Assembly (NCBI GenBank): GCA_964017235.1
Contig: OZ024931.1
Coordinates: 122,585,530 to 122,649,529 of the forward strand
Length of the DNA stretch: 64,000 nucleotides
Direction: 5' to 3'
Origin: Sabellastarte sp. h YS-2021
Lineage: Eukaryota; Annelida; Polychaeta; Sabellida; Sabellidae
Positions within the stretch are counted from its first letter, which is position 1. Every line of letters begins with the position of its first letter. The notes beneath the pieces were generated by a model, which saw only the letters and a list, made by a program, of their open reading frames with translations, was not told the origin of the DNA and ran no database searches. The position numbers were made by a program, and so were the translations under genes. This document shows positions 1 to 12,074 of the stretch, piece by piece.

Positions 1-700
1 GCAGGGTTTTCGAGATATAAGCATTTTTATGTTTTGCAATTTTTGCGAAAAATTCGAAAATTCAAAATGGCCGCCATTTTTTGCGAGAAATTTCTTGTTT
101 GAAAATTGGCATGGCTACTCTGCAGATATACCCTGTGGGTCAAAAATTTCGTCGAAATCGCTCTATCTAGCAGGGTTTTCGAGATATAAGCATTTTTGTG
201 TTTTGCAATTTTTGCGAAAAATTCGAAAATTCAAAATGGCCGCCATTTTTGGCGAGACAAAAATTTTTTCAAAATTGGGATAACTACTCTGCAGAGATAC
301 CCTGAGAGTCAAAAATTTTGTCGAAATTGCTCTATCTAGCACAGTTTTTGAGATATAAGCATTTTTGTGTTTTGCAATTTTTGCGAAAATTTTGAAAATT
401 CAAAATGGCCACCATTTTTGGCGAGACAAAAATTTTTTTGAAAATTGGGAAAAGTACTCCCCAGAGATATCCTGTGGGTCAAAAATTTTGTCGAAATTGC
501 TCTATCTAGCACGGTTTTTGAGATATAAGCATTTTTGTGTTTTACAATTTTTGCGAAAATTTCGAAAATTCAAAATGGCCGCCATTTTGGGCGAGACAAA
601 AATTTTTTGAAAATTGGGAAAACTACTCCGCAGAGATACCCTGTGGGTCAAAAATTTTGTCGAAATCGCTCTATCTAGCACGGTTTTCGAGATATAAGCA
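1..700 (+). repeat. ~170-bp tandem units of family A
   Basis: The same block recurs at about 29, 199, 367 and 537, a period of 168-170 bp. Each unit contains TTCGAGATATAAGCATTTTT, a stretch around AAAATGGCCGCCATTTTT and CTCTGCAGAGATACCCTG with small changes. The short ORFs read here simply repeat the unit and are not genes. Confidence 0.9.
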
Positions 701-730
701 TTTTTGTGTTTTCCTTATTTGGAAAATTCG

Positions 731-750
731 TAATGATTAATTAATCATTA
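731..750. other. Perfect 20-bp palindrome TAATGATTAATTAATCATTA
   Basis: This perfect inverted repeat, rich in TAAT/ATTA cores, sits just after the last 170-bp unit. It is conserved without change in the other two family A copies at 11707-11726 and 63857-63876. Confidence 0.85.
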
Positions 751-1037
751 ATTACTCGGCCATTTCTTGACCAATCAATGCCAAAATCTAATGATTTCCA
801 GATTTTAATAGAATGAATGTATTTGCCAAGTTTCAGGTGAATTGGTAAAATTCCTTTCAAGTTATCATCCGGACAAGCTTCCCCATCGAAAAAAGACATT
901 TTTGGTCATGTGACCTCTCTGATTGGTTGAAATGTCACTGCAGCATATTCAAAAAAATTCCCCAGGGCTACTGCCTAAACCTGCCAAATTTGAAAAGAAT
1001 CCGCCTAACGGTTACAGAGTTATAAGGAAAACAAAAT

Positions 1038-1082
1038 GCGGAGCCGGCGGAGCCGCCGGAGCCGGCGGAGCCGGCGGAGCCA
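1038..1082 (+). repeat. GGAGCC hexamer microsatellite
   Basis: About seven hexamers of the GGAGCC/GGCGGAGCC type stand out as a GC-rich island in AT-rich DNA. The same position in copy 2 (about 12015-12032) has only two to three, so the tract varies in length between copies. Confidence 0.85.
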
Positions 1083-1103
1083 GAAGCTCTCCCATACACA
1101 AAC

Positions 1104-1125
1104 AAGCGTCCCTTGCGGGACGCTT
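1104..1125 (+). other. 3'-terminal hairpin of family A
   Basis: AAGCGTCCC, loop TTGC, then GGGACGCTT: a perfect 9-bp stem 4 bp before the last base shared between copies (1129). The left arm also occurs near the element's 5' end (9331-9339 and 60916-60924), making a subterminal inverted repeat. Confidence 0.85.
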
Positions 1126-1269
1126 AATTATACCCTCCTTCTCACTTATATCAGAACCAACTCTTTAGGAGAATACAGTATATTTAATAGATTTATTGAA
1201 GTCAGTTTAGCAGTTATAAACAAATAAATGGCTTTTAAACAGAATGTTCCACAAAGAGATAATCAAAGT

Positions 1270-2100
1270 CTGTTTTGAAATTATTTGACCATATTTTCAA
1301 AATTTGGCTTATACTTATATACCCCAGTGAACATTAGAAACATTTTTAAATGGTTTAAACGCTTACAAAATGTTTTTAAAACCTGTTTAAACCCTATCTT
1401 ATTGTTTTCTAAATGTTTCCAAGTGAAAGTTTATGCTATAATGTTTAAAAAACGTTTTATAAACATTCTCTATACAAACGTTTTTACTGAAAATGTTTGT
1501 TAAATATTTATAAAATAATTCAAGAGGCTAGGTTTGACTGAAAACCTTTTTCAAACATTTATAAAATAGTTGAAGAAATGAACCTTATGCTGGAAAAGTT
1601 TTTCAAACATTCATCATGAAATGTTTGATACATAGTACATGTAAAATGTTTAAACAACATTATTGATCAAATGTTTTAAAAACATTCTATCAAAAACGTT
1701 TTTTAAACCCATATTTTCAGAATGCTTATCAAACCTTCACCTTTAAACATCTCCAAACAAAGATGGAGGTGTGCAGTTACAGGGGATTTTAGAGGACTTT
1801 GTAAAAAATTGCCTCACATGCAATCCCTTAAAGTAAGAATTGAATGGGGGCACAATTTCTAAGCCACTATTTTACAATTTTAGACATAAAAATAATATTT
1901 TCATTAGTGAGCAACCTTAAAAAGATAATGAATTTGAACTCTGACCCCATTATTATCCAGACATTATTATGTTCATTTATAATGATTTTTTAACATTTAT
2001 CATTAAATGTTTAATAAACGGTATGCATGAAACATTTTAAAAACATTTTATTATAAATGGTTTTCGTACCCATCATTTTTTAACCTTCACAAAACGTTTC
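1270..2100. repeat. Cluster of AAACATTT / AAATGTTT motifs
   Basis: Dozens of near copies of AAACATTTT and its complement AAATGTTTAAA fill this stretch in both orientations, for example around 1340-1380, 1440-1500, 1545-1690 and 2000-2060. No ORF, hairpin end or target duplication was found. It looks like an old self-complementary repeat; the family is not recognised. Confidence 0.5.
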
Positions 2101-5100
2101 CTTTCACACATTTGCAAAACCCAAAATTGTTTACTGGCACCTAAACATATTTTAATATTGCCCTGCAAATGACATGTGAAAAATTGTATATGACCATAAA
2201 TATTTTTAACAAAGTTAAGACCACATTTTAGGTAAAAATAAACTCTCCCATCAATACATAAATACACCAAAGATTCCTTTACTGCAAAAATATTCCTGTC
2301 ATATTGAAACCTTAGCCAGGTCTCCGAGTTCCTGGAGACAGTCTCCAATACAGTAATAAAGCCACCAAATGACCTGGCTAATTAACACAAGCATCAATAA
2401 GTCCTGCAATGAATCTCTTCTCTTTGTCACTGGCTGCTTCAGATGATGATCAACAGTATGACTGTTACCTGTTGTCCACATGTGTACAAGGGCAGAGTAC
2501 AATTAATTACTCATTGGAGCAACCAAACTACAAATAAAGTGGATAGATAAGAGAAACCTCTAATCACGTGAACACTGAAAGTCAATTGATGAAAATCACT
2601 TCTTTATAAAAGCACGTAGTTACTGATTACTGTTTTACCAAAGAAATTATAATCTAATATTTTCCGAGGTTATAAGATTTCTTTCAAATGGCATAATTAG
2701 GCTTCCAAATTACATTTACCAATATATGAACAAAGTCTGCTTGATTTTCTGAATATCTCTTGACGAGTGTTTAAACAAGTTAAGAAATTCTGCTTATGCT
2801 GTAATACAAGTTATCAGTATATACTAAATGCTCTATAACTAAAAACATCAATATCTGCTGAATTCGGTTTTTAAATTATACCGAAAAAATACAGTTTTAT
2901 CTAAAAGTGCCTCAAAAGTTGTTCCACGAACACCTGAGCTAGAATTCCACTGGTTCTTCACAAACAGAGTCCACTTAGTGGAAATAAAAGCAGTAGACCC
3001 TTCCACTGCAAGTCTGCCACAGTAATTACAAAGCTTTTCCATTATATGTTACATTTGAGATTGGATTCCGAATCCTCACAACTGAAATTCCAATGAGCAT
3101 TAAAATCCATGCAATATTATATGCAATTTCTCTATATTAGTGTTGTAAATTAAGTTCCAATTGATGCTGTTTGAACCTAAGTCTCACCTGCTGAAGAAAA
3201 TGTATGAAATTCTGACTTTTCATTTTTTTTTTAAATTTGTTTTTTCATCACCTAGTCTACCGATTTAACAACAGAAAAACACTATTTAATAAATGAATGA
3301 AATTAATGAGACATAAATTAGATTCTGGGGCTTTTATCAATACCCTGGCATCTGCAAAGCCCCACAGCATTTACTCAAGACAATATAGCAGATTGTGTCT
3401 TAGCTTACAGACAGTTGTGGGACACTGAACCCTAAAAAGCAATTGAGCATTGAGGATAGCTGTCACAGACACGTTATCATGTGATGTGCAGCTAAAAGAT
3501 TTTTATCCTCACAGAATTAAGTGAAAACTCTAAAATAGATGAGGACATACTGTTCTCAGATGAACCACAAGATTTGTAAGGTAGCTTTTTTGTTGTGATA
3601 GAAAAATTACTTTACAAAGTCAAACAAAATAAATTAAAAGTAGGCTTATAATAAGACATGTGGGGGGATCTTAATATAAAACAGTAAAAATTACATTGAG
3701 TCATATCAATAGATATTGTTATTCTTTTTATTATAACCACGATGAAAGTCTTCCCACTCTTTATACAAGGGTTATTAGATTTTCAATGAAAAAAACCTGC
3801 AACATCAATAGGACTATAAAAAACAACAGAAACTGAAGGGTTTCATTGTCAAAACATGGACATTTTTTCTGACAGATCCTTTCAGCACCACACATTTTAT
3901 CGAGCAGTGAAAAAGAGGAACAATAGGACTTCTATGCATATAATAATCAAAACAATAATACCATAAAAAAGCTGTCAGAAGCCTGATTACAAAATCTGTA
4001 CAGTGGAATAATTTATACATTTATTATTGGCAAAGCATGAGATTTTATTTTGATTAATGTTTGTCTGTCTGTTGGCATGAGTCTGATTAGGTTTCTCATT
4101 ATATGGAATCTTTTTTCACTAAATAAGTTAGAACAAATAATAAACATAAGAAGAAAACACTTTTATAGGTTAATTGTTGGTAAAAATAGTTCAACATGTG
4201 TCACTTTGTCACTACACTATAAATGTCTGTCCACACCAGATTGATCCCTTACTTTCAAATACCCTCATATACAGGCTTTTTTCAAACCGAGAAAGGGTGA
4301 AAACAATGTCAAGCTTGGTCCAGAAGTAAGGAAGTTCAGGTAATGTTAGCTGGAGCTCCTGTAAATGCTGGTTATCCTAATACTATAATCTATAAAATAT
4401 AACGAATTCTTCAAAATAATATCAGTTCTAACTTTACCATCACATTATATCGTACTGGATCATTTTGTTGCCACTGACTACAGGCTTGTAGGGTAGATGA
4501 AACAAGTCTCTCACTGAACTATATTACAACTGGATTGCATGTATATTATCAGAGGATTGTAACTGTCAAATAAAATGTCCAATTTGCTTCAGAGCCACCA
4601 AACTCCATACTCTAACCTATTAATAGCATAATTTCTTTTTTCAAAAATGTGAAAAAAGCAAGCACTGCCTGTGAACACACAAACCATCACCCATATGCCA
4701 CGGGTACAGCTGAAATATTGCAAAACCAGTTCTCATTGTATGATTCAGACCAGCTTAGAGGTGGACCAAGCAACAGTTACATCTCACCTTGTACGAATTT
4801 AATATAACCCAGGTACTATGTATAGGTTTTGAGTTATGCATATGGACAAACAAACTCAATTACAATACCTTCATCCCTCACCCCCTTCAGTGGGCAAGCC
4901 TAACTAGCTATGAGTACAGATGTTAGTGTATGTGGTTTCTTATGTTTAGAAAGTGGTTTTCACTGGATAAAACTATCAAGGCACAACACCAAAAATGGGG
5001 AAGTTATTGGTTCAGTGATTTTCAGGTTTCAGTACTTTCCTGGTACTGTTCACCTATATTATTGTAATGTTATCACCAGTTTAAACTACACAGTGACACT

Positions 5101-5295
5101 TTCTATCTTGTCCAATCCAGGCAATCTCCTGCATCAGTCACTCACTGTGTGTCCCAGTCAAGCAGGAATGTCTTAAAAATGGTTTCGTTTGTCAATTTGT
5201 GTCAAAGTCTCATTACAGTTTGTTATTCTGACTATTTAACCAAGAGGTCTCACAGATATCGATTTACGCTGCTTGTGCCCTAACAAAAATACCCT
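2101..5295. other. Unannotated AT-rich stretch
   Basis: Only short shadow ORFs of under 95 codons are present, with no recognisable domain, repeat array or RNA gene. Probably intergenic DNA. Confidence 0.6.
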
Positions 5296-5403
5296 GGGAT
5301 CATATTCACCAAAGGTCTTAGCCTCAGGCTTAAGTTGGTAATATTTTTGTATTACAAAAGTTAAGCTGAAGACTTAGCTAAAACCTTTGTTGAATAAGGC
5401 CCC
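5296..5403. mobile_element. Palindromic MITE, family P, copy 1
   Basis: A ~105-bp self-complementary unit: it opens with a CATATTCACCAAAGGTCTTA-type arm, contains GGCTTAAGTT, then AAGTTAAGC, and closes with an AAACCTTTGTTGAATA-type arm. Related copies are at 5681-5790, 8917-9021 and 60004-60111. No coding capacity; a foldback MITE. Confidence 0.7.
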
Positions 5404-5680
5404 TGAAAAGTTACTGCATGCAGTCCCGTGTTATTGAATCAAATATGATGCATTTGTGTGTATTCATCCGGATATTTAATGTTCTTTTTTTGCTAAATGA
5501 CATTAAATATATAATGTTTGTACAGAAACTTATGTAACAATATGTATGTGTGATTTGTGACATTTAATAAAATGAATAACTCACCCCAACAATTCATGAA
5601 ATATATATTGAGTGTACTGATGCTTTAATACAGGTGTGTTTCAATGTTTATTATTGTATCTTTTATACATTACCACCACA

Positions 5681-5790
5681 GGTCATATTCATCAAAGCTC
5701 TTTGCCAAATATCTGGCTTAAGTTTGCTATACTTGTATACAAAAGTTAAGCCTAAGACTTGGGTTAGACCTTTGGTAAATATTGGCTCTA
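5681..5790. mobile_element. Palindromic MITE, family P, copy 2
   Basis: Same arms as copy 1 (CATATTCATCAAAGCTCTTT opposite ACCTTTGGTAAATATTGGC) around a centre with ACTTGTATACAAAAGTTAAG. It is diverged from the other copies. Confidence 0.7.
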
Positions 5791-6775
5791 GATGTTGGAG
5801 TCAAGTGATAAATCACAAACCTGTTTATCACCCAGCCACTGAGCCCTCAAGATTCAGATAGAGAAGCCTTGTTGGAGAGATAAGTTTTTAGTTTTTGCCT
5901 GATTTTGATGAAACAGGTAAAGAATGAATAATTCATTTTACACCTTTAGTCAAAAGTTACTTACCTTTTCAACAATTAGGATCATATTGAGATAGTCCAA
6001 CTTATGACCACAGAAATGATAGATAAGTCATCTCTACGGGCCAGTAAGGCCTCCCCAGAAGTTAGGAGATTAAGCTTTATATGAACTGATGGTACAATAT
6101 TTGAAAGCCTTTTTCCAATATCCATGACTTAGTATTTTATAGACTGTGGAAAGAGACCACCTATAAAGGCTGAAAAGTTATGTCTCAGAACTGAATTGAC
6201 AAACATAAGTTTAAGTCAGTGAAAAGTTAAGGTTTTACATTTTGTTCAACAGCTGGTTGATGGAGATTCCAGTATTGCCACTAATTCATAAATATAAGAA
6301 GGAAATGCAACCTATGTTTACATGAAATATGCATTGCAATAAAACAACACATCTTGGGGGGGGGGGGGGGGGGATAATGTAACTTACCAAAAACCTGGCA
6401 TGCTCGGACTGACAGGAGACTGCACAGACTCCACTCTGTTCATTCTTTTAGTCATGTTTATGTCCTGGTACAATTATATCATAAACAACTCTATCCACAA
6501 ATAAAGTCTGTATAAGTCTTGTATGTATCCTTTTCACCCACAAAATAATGATTTTCAATGTAAAATACTTTATCACATGCAAATCCTGAACTGTATATAT
6601 GCATCGTTAACTAGTATAATTTAAAACTGTGAATATTTGAGTATGCATGTACTTTCATATTACACTGAACTAAGCTTTGCAAAAACTTATTAAATATAAC
6701 AAGAGATATGTTCACAGGTATTCATCCAAAGCTCACATTCATTATCCAGCACTGTCAACACGGTGAACTAACATA
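5791..6775. other. Unannotated stretch with one poly-G tract
   Basis: No gene is seen. An 18-base G run lies at 6356-6373; otherwise unique AT-rich sequence. Confidence 0.6.
6356..6373 (+). repeat. Poly-G tract (18 G)
   Basis: An uninterrupted run of G, a mononucleotide microsatellite. Confidence 0.95.
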
Positions 6776-6914
6776 TTTATTGCATAAAAATTATATTAGA
6801 ACAGTAGCTGTATGAAATAGTCACATATGCATAAAACCCTCTGCCAATAACCTAATTGCTGCATTTATTCTGCAAAGCTATGACAATATAACACATGAAT
6901 GCACACAACTACCA
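6776..6914 (+). repeat. Local direct duplication, left copy
   Basis: This 139-bp block recurs at 7021-7159 with only two differences (GTATGAAATAG versus GCATGAAATTG) after a 106-bp spacer. A recent local duplication; nothing coding. Confidence 0.9.
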
Positions 6915-7020
6915 ACCAGCTGGGTCTACTCCTTCTATCTTTTAATATATATAATACATATAATTATTTGATAAATTAATTAGAATAACTCTACATGTTC
7001 AAACTGTAAATATAAACAAG

Positions 7021-7159
7021 TTTATTGCATAAAAATTATATTAGAACAGTAGCTGCATGAAATTGTCACATATGCATAAAACCCTCTGCCAATAACCTAA
7101 TTGCTGCATTTATTCTGCAAAGCTATGACAATATAACACATGAATGCACACAACTACCA
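7021..7159 (+). repeat. Local direct duplication, right copy
   Basis: Right copy of the 139-bp duplication, exactly 245 bp downstream of the first. Confidence 0.9.
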
Positions 7160-8589
7160 CGGGTGTTTTGTGTCATTGATATTTCAGGCATCCTTTGATC
7201 CATGTTTCCTCTCTATGGCAAATAAGCTGATTGATTCTCAGTTGACAGCTGCATATACACATAAAGCTTGGAATCGTACACAGAAAAATCACTCTGGTAA
7301 CTGGAAATTCTAATAAGGACCAATATCTACAGGATAAGGGGGGGGGGTTCTAGTTATGGGTAACTTCGACTTGTTTAAACAAGAGAAAAGGTTTTTTCTG
7401 ATCTTAGGGATCTCAGTAACTTCTTCCACTTGTAATTAACACCTGAGTTGAATATTCACTAGTGCCAGATGAACTAAAGATCTCTAGTCTGAAATTGATT
7501 TTTTCTCTCTTAAATGTAAGATTTGTACGAGATTCATGCATCTTTCTCTGCTGGCATTTAACAAACACTTCAGATTGAGACTTGACTCCACATTTTGGTT
7601 AGAATATAAGATCGCTAGCAGATTGGCCTAAATTACATCTACCTTTGTTAAATTGTTGATGACTTATATTATGGTTTAAAATATAAAATTTCCATGAGAA
7701 TGATATAAGTATTTTACCACAGTGGTTATGTGCAAATTGTGATTGTAAAGCAAAATCTAAGAATTTTTATTATTATTTGTAACTGAGATTTCTGTTGTGG
7801 GTCCAACTTGACCAAAAATGTGGTTTGAAACAAACTTCAGCTGAGTCTTGACTAAGAATTAAGACTTCTAGAGAATCTGGACATAAAGTAATGAAGTTTC
7901 AGACTTAAGTGACTGACTTAAGTCTAAGCCTTGGCTTATGGCTAGGATTTCATCTCAGCTAAGTTTGGGCTTATGTGGGGACTCATGAAAGGATCTAGCC
8001 CAACATAGCTGTGACTTTTGAGCTATTTTCAAAAAAATGTTCAATTCAACCATTTTATAAGATGGGATTTACAGGATTTAAGTACTGTCAGCTTCTGATT
8101 AACATATCCATATCATTCAAAAGCAAGTTGTTATAAAGTTGCCCTAAAATGAACCTAAGTGGTTTGGTAAGGTGGCAACCAAATCATTCCCACAACATTA
8201 AAATTCTGGATAATAATACATATGGATTCAGCCATTGGGAAGAATATACATTATTTATCTAAAGCTTTAGTGACAGTCATTATTAAATAAAATGATTAAT
8301 GGTTTTTTGGCCAAATTATATAAATAAAGCTAATTGTCTGAGTCAAGAAAAAAAATTGATCCTTGCAACTGCAGGGAATTCAGATGATTACTGCTATATG
8401 CATATCACATTAATGAAAAATGATAGTCATTTCATTGTATCAAATGTTGGTGATTATTAACTCACTTTCAAAATTAGTTCATATGACCAGCAATCATATC
8501 AATAAGAAATGTACTTTAAAGTTAATAGATTCCTTTTACCTTCTTTATACTGCTTTAGTAACTCTACATAAGCTCACAATCTTATGTGG
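7160..8589. other. Unannotated AT-rich stretch
   Basis: No gene, RNA or clear element. The sequence at 7895-7990 has AAGTCTAAGCCTTGGCTTA-like fragments that may be an eroded family P MITE. Confidence 0.5.
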
Positions 8590-9200
8590 ACAAGCAGAAA
8601 TAACAAGTTGTTCTCGGACCATCTAGCCAGACCTATTAATATGTGGTATACAGTAAGACACAATGAATTGTTCTTAGGCCTAACTTACTTGATTTATTTT
8701 ATAGCACACTAGAATAAAACACAAGAATTCACTTGTTCTCAGGCCTGCTGATTTGACAAAAAATTATCCTCCAGCCTATTGACCTGATCTGTTTTATGGC
8801 ACAACCAATACAAGACTTGTTCTAAGACCTAGACTAATCTGACCTATTTCATTGCATATCATACCTACTGACCGGACCTATTTATGGTAAAATACAACTT
8901 GAAGCAACAATAACAAGGGAGCTATATTCATGTCTTAGTCAAGTGTTAGGCTTAACTTTGTATACAAACATAACCAGCTTAAGCCTGATATTTTGCAAAA
9001 GCCTTCAGTGAATAATGACTCCTGCTCTTCTACTTCCTGACCTAACCTCTATTATGGCACAACACAACTCAGGCAATAACCGGTGTTCAGGTCTGCAAGT
9101 CCAACCTATATTTAAGGTGCAATGTATAAGCAGAAAAAAATGAATTTATGTCAAACCTAATGAACTGACCCATTTGACAATACAATACAGCTTTTAAACA
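8590..9200 (+). repeat. Degenerate tandem repeat, ~85-100 bp period
   Basis: A loose unit of the form TTGTTCT..GGCCT..TGACCTGACCTATTTTATGGCACAA.ACAA is seen near 8606, 8668, 8735, 8815, 8870, 9035 and 9090. Units are strongly diverged. The array contains the family P MITE at 8917-9021. Confidence 0.55.
8917..9021. mobile_element. Palindromic MITE, family P, copy 3
   Basis: Opens with GCTATATTCATGTCTTAGTC, contains GTTAGGCTTAACTTTGTATA and GCTTAAGCC, and closes with GCCTTCAGTGAATA. It lies inside the degenerate ~90-bp array. Confidence 0.6.
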
Positions 9201-9784
9201 CAATATGGTTTCATTTCTGCGTACTTATTATGAGACTGACAGTTTGTCTTGTTCTGCTGTTGTCAAAACAAGCTGAAACTAGAGGATCGCTCGCAAAAAA
9301 AAAAGATAATGTTTTTGCATAGCAAAAACAAAGCGTCCCGAAAAGGATATAAAGGTGAGTGCTAAAGTATTAAGAAAATGCTTCGTTTCTAGCCTTATAC
9401 TGTTGTGGCAACCAAAGTCAGCGCAGTCTGCTCTATCTAGCACGGTTTTCACGATATAAGCATTTTTGTTTTTTGCAAAAAATAAAAAAATTAAAAATGT
9501 CCGCTATATTTGGCGAGACAAAAATATTTTGAAAATTGGCATGGCTACTCTGCACAGATACCCAGCAGGTCCAAAATTTTGTTGAGTTCGCTCCATATAG
9601 CACAGTTTTCGAGATATAAGCATTTTTGTGTTTTGCAAAAACTTTGAAAATTCAAAATGGCCACCATTTTTGGGGAGACAAAAATTTTTGTCAAGACCAC
9701 TGCCGTGGTGTGTATCTCCCGCCGAGCATTAAAGCAGAAGAAATAGCTTTTCCGAGATATTCACAATTTTTCATTTTCGTGTGT

Positions 9785-11250
9785 GAAAGGTCTTCCAAAA
9801 GTAGGTGAATGAGTTATTTGAGAAAAATTGGCTATCTGCAATACTATTAAGAGATAATTCACATTTACTCATTTTGAGTAGGTGAATAATTATCTATGGG
9901 TCTGAAACTTCACCAAGTGAAAGCTCTCCCAAAAGTAGGTGAATGAGTTATTTGAGAAAAATTGGCTATCTGCAATACTTTTAGAGATAATTCGCATTTA
10001 CTCATTTTGAGTAGGTGAGTAATTAGCTATGGGTCTGAAACTTCACCATGTGAAAGCTCTCCCACAAGTAGATGAATGAGTATTTGATAAAAATTGGGTA
10101 TCCGCAATACTTTTACAGATAATTAGCATTTACTCATTTTGAGTAGGTAAATAAATAGCTATGGGTCTGAAACTTCACAGAGTGAAAGCTCTCCCAAAAG
10201 TAGGTGAATGAGTTATTTGAGAAAAATTGGCTATCTGCAATACTTTTAGAGATAATTCACATTTACTCATTTTGAGTAGGTGAATAATTAGCTATGGGTC
10301 TGAAACTTCAAGTGAAAGCTCTGCCAAAAGTAGGTGAATGAGTTATTTGATAAAAATTGGCTATCTGCAATACTTTTAGAGATAATACGCATTTACTCAT
10401 TTTGAGTAGGTGAGTAATTAGCTATGGGTCTGAAACTTCACCAAGTGAAAGCTCTCCCAAAAGTAGGTGAATGAGTTATTTGAGAAAAATTGGCTACCTG
10501 CAATACTTTTAGAGATAATTCGCATTTACTCATTTTGAGTAGACGAGTAATTAGCTATGGGTCTGAAACTTCACCAAGTGAAAGCTCTCCCAAAAGTAGG
10601 TGAATGATTAATTTGAGAAAAATTGGCTATCTGCAATACTTTGAGATAATTCGCATTTACTCATTTTGAGTAGGTGAGTAATTAGCTATGGGTCTGAAAC
10701 TTCACGAAGTGAAAGCTCTCCCAAAAGTAGGTGAATGAGTTATTTGAGAAAAATTGGCTATCTGCAATACTTTTAGAGATAATTCGCATTTACTCATTTT
10801 GAGTAGGTGAGTAATTAGCTATGGGTCTGAAACTTCACAGAGTGAAAGCTCTCCCAAAAGTAGGTGAATGAGTTATTTGAGAAAAATTGGCTATCTGCAA
10901 TACTTTTAGAGATAATTCGCATTTACTCATTTTGAGTAGGTGAGTAATTAGCTATGGGTCTGAAACTTCACGAAGTGAAAGCTCTCCCAAAAGTAGGTGA
11001 ATGAGTTATTTGAGAAAAATTGGCTATCTGCAATACTTTTAGAGATAATTCGCATTTACTCATTTTGAGTAGGTGAGTAATTAGCTATGGGTCTGAAACT
11101 TCACCAAGTGAAAGCTCTTCCAAAAGTAGGTGAATGAGTTATTTGAGAAAAATTGGCCATCTGCAATACTTTTAGAGGTAATTCGCATTTACTCTTTTTG
11201 AGTAGGTGAGCAATTAGCTATGGGTCTGAAACTTCACCAAGTGAAAGCTC
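9785..11250 (+). repeat. 133-bp tandem array, ~11 units
   Basis: The unit begins GTGAAAGCTCTCCCAAAAGT and recurs at about 9917, 10050, 10181, 10311, 10445, 10579, 10709, 10842, 10975, 11109 and 11240. Units are very alike. One variant unit (10050-10180) reads GGGTATCCGCAATACTTTTA where the others read GGCTATCTGC. Confidence 0.93.
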
Positions 11251-11700
11251 TTTGGGATAGCTGCTCTGCAGAGATACCCTGAAGATAAAAAATTTCGTCG
11301 AAATCGCTCTATGTAGCACGGTTTTCGAAATATAAGCATTTTTGTGTTTTGCAATTTTTGCGCAAAAATTCGAAAATTCAAAATGGCCGCCATTTTTGGC
11401 AAGATAAAATTTTTTTGAAAATTGGCATGGCTACTCTGCAGAGATACCCTGTGGGTCAAAAATTTCGTCGAAATCGCTCTATCTAGCACGGTTTTCGAGA
11501 TATAAGCATTTTTGTGTTTTGCTATTTTGCGAAAAATTCGAAAATTCAAAATGGCCGCCATGTTTTGCGATAAATTTCTTGTTTGAAAATTGGCATGGAT
11601 ACTCTGCAGAGATACCCTGCGGGTCAAAAATTTCGTCGAAATCGCTCTATCTAGCATGGTTTTCGAGATATAAGCATTTTTGTGTTTTCCTTATTTGGAA
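11251..11700 (+). repeat. 170-bp units of family A, right flank
   Basis: Two to three ~170-bp units with TTCGAGATATAAGCATTTTT and AATGGCCGCCAT, homologous to 1-700 and 63355-63840. The long minus-strand ORF at 11214-11657 only reads through this repeat. Confidence 0.88.
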
Positions 11701-12052
11701 AATTCGTAATGATTAATTAATCATTAATTACTCGGCCATTTCTTGACCAATCAATGCCAAAATCTAATGATTTCCAGATTTTAATAGAATGAATGTATTT
11801 GCCAAGTTTCAGGTGAATTGATAAAATTCCTTTCAAGTTATCATCCGGACAAGCTTCCCCATCGAAAAAAGACATTTTTGGTCATGTGACCTCTCTGATT
11901 GGTTGAAATGTCACTGCAGCATATTCAAAAAAATTCCCCAGGGCTACTGCCTAAACCTGCCAAATTTGAAAAGAATCTGCCTAACGGTTACAGAGTTATA
12001 AGGAAAACAAAATGCGGAGCCGGCGGAGCCGGAAGCTCTCCCATACACAAAC

Positions 12053-12074
12053 AAGCGTCCCTTGCGGGACGCTT
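12053..12074 (+). other. 3'-terminal hairpin of family A, copy 2
   Basis: The same perfect 9-bp stem and TTGC loop as at 1104-1125, 4 bp before the element's right end. Confidence 0.85.

Larger units (their letters stand above)
1..1129 (+). mobile_element. Family A satellite-carrying non-autonomous element, copy 1 (3' part)
   Basis: The right end of an element seen again at 9277-12078 and 60861-64000. It holds about four ~170-bp tandem units, then a unique ~400-bp tail (691-1129), then a perfect 9-bp stem hairpin at 1104-1125. The tail is nearly identical to 11676-12078, with only a few base differences plus a different number of GGAGCC repeats, so the copies are recent. The layout (no ORF, tandem core, 3' hairpin, subterminal inverted repeat) is that known for Helentron-associated 'pearl'-like elements of bivalves. 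That class assignment is inference; the repeat structure is seen directly. The 5' end lies outside the window. Confidence 0.8.

Noticed and set aside
29..740. Three overlapping plus-strand ORFs of 67-84 codons with similar proteins
   Set aside because: They are translations of the 170-bp tandem unit; the same happens at 11214-11716 and 63321-63866 on both strands.
9785..11250. Regularly spaced repeats resembling a CRISPR array
   Set aside because: Whole 133-bp units are repeated with no unique spacers, in a eukaryotic genome; this is satellite DNA.
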